Source: Cotesia glomerata (lineage: Eukaryota > Arthropoda > Insecta > Hymenoptera > Braconidae). Taken from it: DNA of 64,000 nt. Positions 10,915-19,880 of the stretch are shown piece by piece. A program made the position numbers and the translations under genes. The stretch is taken from assembly GCF_020080835.1 (NCBI RefSeq), contig NC_058159.1:8184001-8248000 (forward strand), written 5' to 3'. The notes beneath the pieces are model-generated. The model made no database searches. It saw nothing but the letters and a program-made list of their open reading frames with translations, and had not been told where the DNA came from. Within the stretch, counting starts at the first letter, position 1. The number at the start of each line of letters is the position of its first letter.

Positions 10915-12046
10915 ACACGGAAAAAAAAATTTCGTTCTGGTAACGTAACTGTAGAGTTACCACAACTATACACAGTTTACTATTCGTTGTAGAGTTACAG
11001 TAACATAATGTTATTTAGTTCTGATAACTCAATGTTGTTGAGCTCTCAGAGCTCTACGGGATTGTTCTCAGAGCCAAACGGTATAGTTGGGAGCGCTCTA
11101 CGTTGCGCAGTAGTGGAGTGCGCTGACATATTTCATAACCTTCTAAAATGCCAAACATAATTATTTTGTTACTAATCTATATTATTAAAAATATATGAGG
11201 ACAATTAAGTTCCCAATTTATTTATTTAAAGAAATAGGTTTTTTTTTGTCAAATTGAATTTCGTTAGAACAGTTTTGTATTTATGGTTTTTCAAGGTTCA
11301 TTTGCAGTGACTGTCAATTTAATTTATTAGTTGAATATATTGTGATAAGTGATAAGTTATCGGAATACATTAAAACGACCCCATTTAACACAAAATAAAA
11401 TTTGTTTTCGTTTATTTATCTTTTCTCGTGCATATACGGTTATAGGTACCCTATAGGTACCCTGTTTCAAATTTTCAATAGGATCCCATCAAAAGCGACA
11501 AAAGCCACTTAGAAACCCATAAATTTTATTGGTTTCTAAGTGGCTTTTGTCGCTTTTGATGGGATCTTATTGGAGATTTTCAACAGGGTAGTGATTTTAT
11601 GTCCAATATTTATTGATATAATTAAGAAAATAAGATAATTTTGTGACGACCATATTTTTATTTTACAAATAATTTTTATTTTACAAATAATTTTTATTTG
11701 TAATATAAGTTCTATTATTATTTTATTTCTATTATAATACTATTCTTATTTGCCATATACAATTATTGTTGGCAATATAAATTCATTCTGCCGCATGTAT
11801 TTATTAAATTATCAATGCTAAATCGTAAAAAAAATTATTAAGCAGACTTCCAAAAATTTGTTATAGCCTCAGAACGATTCTGTAGAGTTATGAGAGGTAA
11901 ATAACGTTTAGCTCTCAGAGCTCAACGATGTAGAGTTGCAGGAGCTAAACGGTATTGTTACTATAAGAATACGTTAACCTACTGGAACTTTTTACAACTA
12001 ACTAACTACTATAGAGTTCCTATAGCAAAATTTTTTTTCTCCGTGT
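10915..12046. mobile_element. 1.1 kb TIR element with ACACGGAAAAAAAAATTT ends and AGCTCT words
   Basis: ACACGGAAAAAAAAATTT at 10915 and AAATTTTTTTTCTCCGTGT at 12028-12046 are inverted. Both arms carry repeats of GTTAC...GAGCTC-like words (10990-11110 and 11885-11990). A separate perfect-hairpin MITE (11458-11590) is nested inside. There is no coding capacity. Confidence 0.7.
11458..11590. mobile_element. Hairpin MITE with ~58 bp arms, TA-flanked
   Basis: The left arm starts CCCTGTTTCAAATTTTCAAT and contains AAAAGCGACAAAAGCCACTT. The right arm is its reverse complement with a few mismatches near the outer end, around a ~13 nt loop. TA on both sides fits a Tc1/mariner-type target. If transcribed it would give a long dsRNA stem, but no expression can be inferred. 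Confidence 0.8.
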
Positions 12047-12149
12047 AGTTTAAGGTTTGAAGTTAGTATCCATGGATATGTTTATTAGTTTATTAATTTA
12101 TGTTTGACATTGATGGCTGACAAAATTCTGTCACGGTTTTCTTAGATCT

Positions 12150-12322
12150 GCCAAGCTAGTATGGACTCATCCATCATGCATTGACTTATTATTCAAGCAA
12201 TAAAATTTATTTTTGTGGTGCTAAATTTTTACTTTTTTGTTGCTAATTAGCTGCTCTATTTAGAATTTTGTTGCTTGTTTAGATTCTGAGCAATCATTAA
12301 TAATATCCGTCCAAAATTAGTT
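12150..12322 (+). repeat. Dispersed repeat pair, copy 1 (partner 22838-22999)
   Basis: Blocks TTATTCAAGCAATAAA, TTGCTAATTAGCTGCTC, TAGATTCTGAGC and ATCATTAATAAT occur in the same order in the partner. Identity is moderate, suggesting an old interspersed repeat. No protein or RNA signature is seen. Confidence 0.65.
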
Positions 12323-12629
12323 TTGCTATTGCAAGCTTGACGAATTTTTTTTTCATTTATTTAGTATTAACTTTTCAACTTCGGGGACAAAAATATTACA
12401 TGCAATAAACTTGAGTCATTGTAAAATATATGACATCCAAACAGTATAACATTTTCGATAGATTAGAGATGATATAAAGCTACTTGATCTAAAGAGATTA
12501 TTCTTGCTTTAAAAATTTATTTTTTTTTTGCCGAAGAAATTTACAACTTCGAACTAAAATATAAGGTAAAAGCTCGAATTGTAGACGGGAGTCCAACTAT
12601 TGACATCTTCCCGAGTCGAAAAATAAAAC

Positions 12630-12790
12630 GTAGATTGAACGTATTAAACGTTGAAATCGTCGATTGAACGTATTGAACGTTCAAGTCGTCGGTTGAACGT
12701 ATTGAACGTTCAAATCGTCGGTTGAACGTATTGAACGTTAAAATCGTCAGTTGAACGTATTGAATGTTCAAGTCGTAGATTTAATGTTTT
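12630..12790 (+). repeat. ~33 bp tandem units, left arm of the fold-back element
   Basis: About five units with the pattern TTGAACGTATTGAACGTT plus CAAGTCGTCGG, a few substitutions each. Frames through this array yield repetitive peptides and are not genes. Confidence 0.9.
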
Positions 12791-14338
12791 TAACGTATCG
12801 AAAGTGAGATTTAAACTGTCATTTCAGGTGGGAATCATCAAATTTGATCATTGACTGAGTTTTAGATTAACTTCAATTTGCCAAAATTTGGGTCATATCT
12901 GATGTAAGGTTTTACTTAAAGGCTGGACTGAGACTCAGCTCTCAGTCTGGTATGACCAGATTTTGAGCCGTTGTTCATGACTCGAGTCTCCTTTGAGGCT
13001 GGTTCCGATCATTAGATTGAATTGATTGTTTTTTTTTTTTTTTTTTTAGACTTTTGGACGACCTACTACCATATAAAAAGAAGATTTATATTGCAATATT
13101 TTATAAATACTGGGAAAGAAATTAATTTTTAATTGTAAAAAATTTAATTGAGCTTGCTATATTAAAAAAAGCATTACCCAAGCGGCACAAATTTTTTTGT
13201 TAATGTATTGTTAAATTCAAGTTGATAATTATAAATTTCTGACTTCTTGTTAAATAAAATCTCTCAAAAGTCAATATTTTATTTTGTGACGCTTAGTGTT
13301 ATAAATTCTGCACCACCAGAATTTAAAAGTTATTGGTTACACGGTATTTGAAAAATTGACTCTAATTTTTTTTCAAAATACGCAGAGGTTCGGAAAACAA
13401 GAAATGTTAGTATGACTTCCATTTTACCACGTGATTACTTCGAAAGATTTTATTCACTTCTCATCAATTTTTGTACCTCGCGATTTACATATTTATGTAA
13501 AAATACATTTCAAACATTAATTTTATAAATCTGGTCTTATAAATCAGTTTCAAATATTAATAGTGAGCAGTAGAAAAATTAAACGTTTACTTCTAAAGAC
13601 TAAAATTATTTAGTGTATTATGATTTTTGTAGCATATAACTTCTTAGCTTTTGATGAGATTAATCGATTGCTCAACTGATCGATTGTTTGTGGGTTACTT
13701 ACCGACAGAATCGATTGTATGCTCGAATTTGAATATCGATTGTGGATAATCGAATGTCAACGAGCCGGACATTTGGTAAGTATTTATAAAAAATGAAACA
13801 ATAACAAGGGTGAACCGTTTTTCTAATTTTTTTTTGCTGGAATCAAATTAAACTGTTATTTATTCGAGCTCATTTCTGTAAAACCTAAAAAGATAATTTT
13901 GTTACGAGGAAAATTTTTATAGTGACTTATTTTTTTTCGAAAAAATCTTGGAAAATAATTATCGAGATACTTTAATTTTCTTCTTGTCTTTATTCAGCAA
14001 TGATTCATGGATGTAATTTTATTTCAGTATTTTTGTAAGAAACTTACGGTGGTATTACAATGAATAATTTCATGTTTTTGTTAAAATTTTTTATTATTTA
14101 AAGAATGATTAGTTTTAATTCATGAGTGTATACCTTTTTTTCAGTTGTAAATAAATTTCTACAAAATAACTACAGAAGAGATTTTCTATTAACCAGTTTC
14201 TTAATTTCAAAGACACTTTACATGTTTAATTCTTAGAGATTTTCTGACTTATTCGTTAAATTTTTCATTTAAATTTTCAGAAAAAGTTGTCCATAATAAA
14301 TGAACATTCGAAATGTTTTTTTTTTTTTTTTAATATAG

Positions 14339-14570
14339 AATAAATTTTTTTTGCTCGACGGGCAGAAAGCGTCAAATTTCGGCCCGCTGCGCTAAACGAA
14401 ATTGCCACTTTCTGCCTTCGTCGAGCAAAAAAATAGCATACACTCCTCGGGAAGTAAATAAGAAAGCCTCAGATCACATGTTTCTTGACCTCGGCTTCGC
14501 CTCGGCCAACAATTACATGTGATCTGAGACATTTCTTACTTTACTTCCCTCGGTGTGTAATATACTATTT
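14339..14570 (-). repeat. Double-hairpin repeat, copy C (minus orientation)
   Basis: On the minus strand: ATAGTATATTACACACCGAG, a GGGAAGTAAAGTAAGAAATG arm, GGCCGAGGCGAAGCCGAGG at the tip, the returning arm to GTATGCTAT, then a second hairpin around GGCAGAAAGTGGC and the GCGCAGCGGG loop. It is colinear with copies at 24418-24652 and 56579-56800. Confidence 0.85.
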
Positions 14571-14929
14571 ATATTGGTTATTTAATCTTGTAAAATGATA
14601 GACTAATAGCAACTATATTTTGGTTTGCAAATTTTTTTATCCGTGATAACTTCGTATTTAAAGCAATACATAGAAAAAGTGAATAAGAATTTTCTTATTT
14701 TTGCATAGGAAGAATTTCTAAAATAAATAAATATTGCGCTAAGTTTTCTATTTACCAAGCTCTAGCCCATGATTATATTGTCCTCTAATCAATGACTTCA
14801 AATTTTTTAAATGTTTTGAAAATCGAAAGAATAAACTTTGGAAATGATAAAGCACTGCTATATAATGAATATTACTATAATATATAGTGGAGTTATAAAG
14901 ATTTAACTAATGTTTTTAACGATTATAAC

Positions 14930-15085
14930 ATGTAACACGTTCAACCGACGATTTTAACGTTCAATACGTTCAACCAACGATTTTAACGTTCAATACGTTC
15001 AAACGACGATTTTAACGTTCAATACGTTCAACCGACGATTTAAACGTCTAATACGTTCAACCGACGATTTCAACGTCTAATACGT
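14930..15085 (+). repeat. ~33 bp tandem units, right arm of the fold-back element
   Basis: Units of CGTTCAACCGACGATTTTAA followed by CGTTCAATA, the inverse of the 12630-12790 array. Five to six copies, slightly diverged. Confidence 0.9.
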
Positions 15086-15114
15086 TCAATCTACGTTTTA
15101 TTTTTCGACTCGGG

Positions 15115-15626
15115 ATTATCTTATTTTATAATAAATTTAATTACTGAGGATGTTATTAGTAATCGTATAAATTTTTTAACAATTCTTATAATTCAAGAAA
15201 TTAGAGATATTTTATATTTTTGATCCGCAAGTAAATTTTTGATTTAATTCAAATTAAATATTTCAAAACAAGAGTGAAATTTTGCAGAGAATATTTTTCT
15301 TAAATCAATTTTTTTTTTTTTTTTCAGTGTGAAAATAATTAAAGTTGAGCTTTATGTTTAGAATTTTGTTTATCGACAATTATTCATCTTGCTGATAATT
15401 TGACACCATCTCGAGAATAGCGGAGTCTCATACATATACTTACAGACCTTACAACTATAGAAATCAATTAAGAATAGAACCAGTAGAGTAATTTGAGTTT
15501 TGTCAGATTCACAATTATTTAACTTAATACAAGTAAAAACTCATGAATTTTCATATAAAAATGTCAACATTAAATAAATGTTCTGCTCGCATTATTTATT
15601 AGCGTTTATTTTGTATAAAACTTGAG
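15115..15626. other. No feature seen
   Basis: AT-rich spacer between the fold-back element and the DIRS-type element. Confidence 0.5.
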
Positions 15627-15630
15627 TTAT

Positions 15631-15769
15631 CCTTCGTGTCTCGCACTTCGAGATTACGAAGGTAGTATCACTACTTTTATGTCAATAACCACAAGTTGAG
15701 AGCTAAAAAATATATAACACAAGCGCCTCTAGGTTACCATGGCACTTTCTTATAGTTGTTTACTCATTC
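15631..15769 (+). repeat. DIRS left inverted terminal repeat and left tip
   Basis: 15631-15659 is the unique left tip. 15660-15769 (GTAGTATCACTACTTTTATG to TTTACTCATTCGT) is the shared inverted repeat. TTAT at 15627-15630 matches TTAT at the right end (18116-18119) and at the junction inside the internal complementary region. Confidence 0.85.
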
Positions 15770-15856
15770 GTTTCGTTTCTTTTGTGTCAGACAAACCACA
15801 CGTCAGTGCATTAAGTAAACATTTTTAAATATTATTTTTATAATCAATTATTAACA

Positions 15857-16625
15857 ATGGGTAGTCATAAGAAGAGATCCGGAAGCCGTGATCATTCGAG
15901 CGAGAGGACGTCTAAAAGACTCAAAAAAGAGGATAGGATGGAAGAAATCGCAACGGGTTTTGCTGCGATAAGAGAAGCCATCTTAACACGAGAGGCTCCA
16001 GATTTAGAGATGCCTAATACAGACACACCAGTTATTGAAGGTAATTTGAAATGGATTATGGCTATGGTTAAACGTTCGCACGAAATGTTCGAAATGGTGA
16101 CATTTTTTCCTTATGCAATAAATATGCCTTTATGCCCGTGAGGCGAGTAATATTATTCAAACTAGAATATTTATAATATTTTTCTATGAGAGATTTGTTT
16201 TGTCCGTGAGGTAAAATAAGTCATACATGGTAATCAGACTTTACCTGGAAGGTTAAGTAGAGATTAAATTACTCTGTCTTATCCGAGAGATAAGTTTGGA
16301 GTAAAATAAACAAATTAACCGTGTTTGTTTTTCTTTAACAAATTAAGCAAATGAACTGCGATTGGCATCGAAATTAATTTGTTTTAATTTGTCTGCAGAG
16401 CCCAAAGAATAGGAGCAGGATCCTGCGGCAAAACAACATGTTAATTCCGAAAAATCCCAGGTTATAGATCTGGATCCTCCCACCGAGGAAACTGAGAATC
16501 AAAAAGACGGATCTACAGAAGTAGGAGGTCCTTCTGCGGGAAATGTAAAAGATTCTGCTACATCGGCTGCAGACGAGATTCCATGGGAATTAGATGCAGA
16601 TGTAGATCCTACCAACATCCTCTAG
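15857..16625 (+). pseudogene. Gag-like ORF of the DIRS element, broken
   Basis: An ATG at 15857 opens a very basic, charged N-terminus (MGSHKKRSGSRDHSSERTSK...) and runs 94 residues to a stop at 16139-16141. After a non-coding stretch that ends in TGTCTGCAG (possibly an intron acceptor or simply decay), an acidic region resumes at about 16399. It has one in-frame TAG, contains DLDPPTEETENQKDG and EIPWELDADVDPT, and stops at 16623-16625. Lysine-rich start, acidic middle and position before the recombinase fit a DIRS gag. The end of this frame overlaps the recombinase frame, which is probably where the internal deletion joined the two. Confidence 0.6.
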
Positions 16626-17606
16626 CGAAGAAACTTATCCTGGTTGCCGCCAAGTTATCTGCCAAGCATTATTGATAAAGGGTACACCTAGAGAAGCAAT
16701 TGATATTTCAATCGCTTCTTTAACAGAGTCAACATTGAAAAATTATAATGGGACTCTAAAACTCTGGTGGCGATGGAATGGACAGAATGATGAGGATCCG
16801 TATGTTGTGTCAGTGGCAAAGATTTTAAAGTTTCTTTCGGAAAGATTTGATGATGGTGTTGGATATAGTACGCTAAACTCTGCGAGAGCAGCACTGTCAT
16901 TAATATCAACGGAGGATGTCACAAATAATCAACTGATAAGTCGATTCATTAAAGGATCTTCAAAGATAAGGCCCAGCTTACCCAAATACGAGTCCACGTG
17001 GGATGTGGATCCAGTTTTAGATAAGTTGGCAACGTGGTTTCCGTTAGAGGAGTTATCTTTAGAGAAACTAACAAAAAAATTAGTGTTGTTATTAGCCTTG
17101 GGTACCGCCCATCGCTCTCAAACGTTTTCGTTAATTAAAATTTCTAACATCATTGCTTCAGAAAGAAAAATTGAAGTACGTATTTCTGATAGAATTAAAA
17201 CTTCTCGGCCGGGGGCTCCGCAACCAGTATTGAAGATCCCTTTTTTCCGTGATAAACCTGAGCTGTGTATTGCACATACTTTAAACCAGTACCTAGTGAT
17301 GACAAAAAACCTGCGAGGAAACATTGACTCATTATTTGTTTCTTTTAACAAGCCCCATAAGTTAAAAGTGCAACAATCAGATCGACGTTGGTCACTTTAG
17401 GAGTAGATAAAAGATCCACTGCGTATTCTACGTGGCATGCCTCGACATCGAAAGCATGTGCAAGAGGTGTGAGCATTGTGGAAATTAAAAAAGTGGCTGG
17501 TTGGTCTCCAAACTCAAGAGTTTTCGCTGATTCTTATCATCAGCCAATAACTATTGAAAATAATTCATTCACAGATTCTGTTTTATCACCCAGTCTACTA
17601 AGTTAG
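16618..17606 (+). pseudogene. DIRS tyrosine recombinase, frameshifted and catalytically altered
   Basis: The frame is open upstream of the TTG at 16672, beginning near SSSEETYPGCRQVICQALL, so no true initiator is needed. An N-terminal SAM-like region (SIASLTESTLKNYNGTLKLW) binds DNA in this family. The first catalytic arginine sits in ALGTAHRSQTFSLIK. At about 17385 the frame shifts and roughly ten expected residues are missing, then GVDKRSTAYSTWHASTSKAC and GWSPNSRVFADSYHQPI complete the C-terminus with the tyrosine nucleophile. The usual H-x-x-R of HSTRHAS is here Y-x-x-W, so two catalytic residues are lost in addition to the frameshift. The family integrates circular DNA copies of the element; this copy cannot. 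Confidence 0.85.
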
Positions 17607-17759
17607 TTATATTTCTATTTCATAATTTTGAGTTAAATTGTTGTTGTTTTCATCAAACATTTGTTTGATAATAGTTACAATGAATTCATTTTTTCATTTC
17701 CCTATGTATTACTTAAATAAATAGATACTTATATGCAGAGGATTCTTGCTTTAAACAGC

Positions 17760-17858
17760 TACCTTCGTAATCTCGAAGTGCGAGACACGAAGGATAATTA
17801 GAAGATCTTTCGAGCCGGCCGAAGGCCGGCGAAGTTTGATCTAAATTATCCGAGTGTG
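17760..17858. repeat. DIRS internal complementary region (circle junction template)
   Basis: ACCTTCGTAATCTCGAAGTG / CGAGACACGAAGG is the complement of the left tip. It is followed directly by AAGATCTTTCGAGCCGGCCG and GGCCGGCGAAGTTTGATC, the complement of the right tip. The two meet at ATAATT, so tip order and orientation match a joined circle. Confidence 0.85.
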
Positions 17859-17945
17859 TCGCACGAGAGATTCCCACCCACATATACTAATAAAAATTTA
17901 CCCACCCCTTTTCAGGTAAAATAAAAAATGAATTAGCTTTTTACG

Positions 17946-18119
17946 AATGAGTAAATAACTATAAGAAAGTGCCATGGTAACCTAGATGCACTTGTGTTTT
18001 ATTTTTTAGCTCTGAACTTGTGGTTATTGACATAAAAGTAGTGATACTACCTTCGACACTCGGATAATTTAGATCAAACTTCGCCGGCCTTCGGCCGGCT
18101 CGTAAGATCTTCCAATTAT
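17946..18119 (-). repeat. DIRS right inverted terminal repeat and right tip
   Basis: 17946-18057 is the inverse of 15660-15769 with scattered mismatches. 18058-18119 is the unique right tip, including the CGCCGGCCTTCGGCCGGC palindrome. Confidence 0.85.
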
Positions 18120-18124
18120 GTGAT

Positions 18125-18205
18125 TATTAACTTCCTGCTATGAAATCAATGATTTTCAAAAATTAGGAAGTTATTGACTTCACTTCAACTTTCGAAAATC
18201 GAGTC
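18125..18205 (+). repeat. Short direct repeat left of the ankyrin gene
   Basis: TTAACTTCC, ATTTTCAAAAATTAGGAAGT and GAAAATCGAGTCCTC match 19787-19880 in order and orientation. It resembles the right end of repeat family R (AGGAAGTTATT and GAAAATCGAGTT words), so it is likely a repeat fragment. Confidence 0.6.
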
Positions 18206-18718
18206 CTCCATTACAAAAATGGAATTGTAAAAAAAAAAATTCAAGATGAACATTAATCAGCTTTCATTAAAATTCACTAATAAAAAATAATAAAAATTTT
18301 TAACTCATTACTAATTAGGATGGACTTTATTTTAAATTTACTTAAAAACAATAACTCACCTCGTTAAGCCATGTGAAAACCAATTAATATAACATTACAC
18401 CGTAAAGATTTAACAATAATTCCGTAAAAAGAAATTTCAGTATCACTAATTCATGCATTGACCATAAATTAACCTGGGACAAAGTTTGAGAATAGATTTA
18501 TGACCGAAGTTTCATTCATAACAAAAAGCATTATCTGTACAAAGTGGCGCCAGAAAGTAGAGAGCAGTTGGATGTCTATAATACCTATAGGTATACCTCC
18601 TCTATTTATTACATTTTCAGATTATATTTCAAATCTGTCATTATTTCGTCATAATTGATAAGTTCTTACAAATAAAAATAAAAAAAAATAGTCGTTCTTT
18701 GTATAACGTAAAAATTAA
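18206..18718. other. Spacer, no feature seen
   Basis: AT-rich DNA between the DIRS end and the predicted 3' end of the ankyrin transcript. Confidence 0.5.
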
Positions 18719-18724
18719 TTTATT
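18719..18724 (-). terminator. Candidate poly(A) signal AATAAA for the ankyrin gene
   Basis: A minus-strand AATAAA lies about 120 nt downstream of the stop codon. Such hexamers are common in AT-rich DNA, so position is the only support. Confidence 0.4.
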
Positions 18725-18846
18725 TACTAATGTTTTACGTTATTTTAACGGTAAAAATTATCTATATACAACTTAAAGATATTTACAATACATTAAACCT
18801 ATATTTACAATAGAGATAAATGAATTTCAGAACAACATAAAAGTAT

Positions 18847-19401
18847 TCAAAAACCCTTCATCAATAATTTAAGTGCTCGACAGGTGAGTTTTTTTCTTGA
18901 GCCTCTAATATTTTTCAGTAGCAAGTTAATCATTTTCTCGTCCTTGCTCTTTAAGGCGATTTGTAGAAGTGAGTCTCCGAAATCATTCTTGATGGTCGAC
19001 AAAACTTCAACATCAGCTCCGTAATTGACGAGAATTTTGGCTATTTTGTAGCAATTATCTTCAATGGCGATGTGAAGAGGTGTGAAATCACGGTTTCGTG
19101 GATCACAGGCGGTAAGATTGACACCGGCTTTAACTAATTTTTTCACCAATTTATACTTCTGCATTTTCACTGCCTGGTGCAGTGCAGTTCCCCAGCACTT
19201 GCTTGTCTGGTTGGTATCAACACCGTGGCTTAGAAGATACGTAATGAATTGATTATCATCTAAGAAGATGGCTAGTTGCAGCATTGGTATTTCACCCATC
19301 TTGCACGATAGAATTGTGTTCACGTCCATTGTTTTCTGTGTTATGCTGTTACGAACCACTTGGTATGCAACAATTATTGGTGATGATAGATCGGCATCCA
19401 T
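18847..19401 (-). CDS. Single-exon ankyrin-repeat protein, 184 aa
   Basis: An uninterrupted ATG-to-stop frame. Four ankyrin repeats span about residues 37-65, 70-98 (GTALHQAVKM...), 105-133 (FTPLHIAIED...NYGADVEV) and 142-166. TPLHIAI and the GAD-type ends are canonical; the first and last repeats are divergent. There is no signal peptide, membrane segment, death domain or other catalytic domain, so a cytosolic or nuclear protein-protein adaptor is likely. The tail (RGSRKKLTCRALKLLMKGF) is basic. The ATG is the first in the transcript predicted from a TATA box and TCAGT initiator about 130-106 nt upstream, with no introns needed. Small single-exon ankyrin genes are found in insect genomes, in bracovirus segments and as IkB-like proteins. 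No sequence seen here decides between these. The partner is unknown. Confidence 0.85.
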   Translation of the reverse strand: MDADLSSPIIVAYQVVRNSITQKTMDVNTILSCKMGEIPMLQLAIFLDDNQFITYLLSHGVDTNQTSKCWGTALHQAVKMQKYKLVKKLVKAGVNLTACDPRNRDFTPLHIAIEDNCYKIAKILVNYGADVEVLSTIKNDFGDSLLQIALKSKDEKMINLLLKNIRGSRKKLTCRALKLLMKGF

Positions 19402-19504
19402 TTTTCACTTTAGAAAATAAATTTATTCCCTTCTTGTTTAAGTTTATTAGGTTAAGTTTTACTAACAAACTGATGCACGTTGATCTTTCGACAACAAATG
19501 TTAG

Positions 19505-19535
19505 ACTGAGTACGAGTGTGAGTACGCAGTATATA
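19505..19535 (-). promoter_or_regulatory. Core promoter of the ankyrin gene: TATA box plus TCAGT initiator
   Basis: On the minus strand TATATA (19535-19530) lies 28 nt upstream of the A of TCAGT (19509-19505), the usual spacing between a TATA box and an arthropod initiator. It places the start near 19507, giving a 5' UTR of about 105 nt. Confidence 0.6.
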
Positions 19536-19786
19536 CTCAAAATATTATAGATCTGTTATTCTACCCCCACTACCTGACTTGCCACAAACTGTATCTTTAT
19601 GCCTACTACGTGCATCCTAATGCAGACTGTTGTCATGTCAGTCATGACATCTGTCGGAAAAAAATTTAAACGCGGTAGATTCGAAATGGAGCTAACACAT
19701 GATACTTTTAGGTATTATTTAATTTGAAGAAGTAATCAGTGAAGAGAAAAATTTCGCTGTTAAGTGCATAAAAATTTTTTTTAACT

Positions 19787-19880
19787 TTCCGGTATGAAAG
19801 TCAATAATTTTCAAAATAATCAGGAAGTTATTAATTTCATTCCGATTTTTGAAAATCGAGTTCTCATCAGACCTTTACTT
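19787..19880 (+). repeat. Short direct repeat right of the ankyrin gene
   Basis: Same orientation and block order as 18125-18205, roughly 75 percent identical by eye, so the ankyrin gene sits between two direct copies of a family R-like fragment. Confidence 0.6.

Larger units (their letters stand above)
12610..15114. mobile_element. Fold-back element with tandem-word inverted ends (CCCGAGTCGAAAAATAAAAC tip)
   Basis: The tip CCCGAGTCGAAAAATAAAAC, then GTAGATTGAACGTATT, is repeated inverted at 15080-15114. Behind each tip lie about five copies of a ~33 bp unit (GAACGTATTGAACGTTCAAG plus TCGTCGGTT), at 12635-12790 and 14935-15085. The ~2.1 kb interior has no transposase frame and holds a nested double-hairpin repeat (14339-14570). 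Long inverted ends made of tandem units are the hallmark of Foldback/Galileo-type elements. Membership of that group is inference. Confidence 0.8.
15627..18119 (+). mobile_element. Internally deleted DIRS-type (tyrosine recombinase) retroelement
   Basis: A ~110 bp repeat at 15660-15769 recurs inverted at about 17946-18057. The outer ends differ: CCTTCGTGTCTCGCACTTCG on the left, a CCGGCCTTCGGCCGG palindrome then AAGATCTTCCAATTAT on the right. At 17760-17858 an internal block joins the complement of the left tip to the complement of the right tip. This is the internal complementary region that defines DIRS1-like elements. The only proteins are a gag-like N-terminal region and a broken tyrosine recombinase. 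No reverse transcriptase, RNase H or methyltransferase is present, so the 2.5 kb copy is an internal deletion derivative of a larger parent. Confidence 0.85.

Noticed and set aside
12541..12771. Minus frame with repeated NVQYVQ-like peptides
   Set aside because: It is a translation of the 33 bp tandem units in the fold-back arm.
18847..19401. Calling the ankyrin gene a bracovirus gene
   Set aside because: Single-exon ankyrin genes fit that group, but no viral excision junction, gene cluster or diagnostic residue is visible, so I kept only the family call.
19284..19550. Plus-strand frame of 88 codons
   Set aside because: It is antisense to the start and promoter of the ankyrin gene and has no features of its own.
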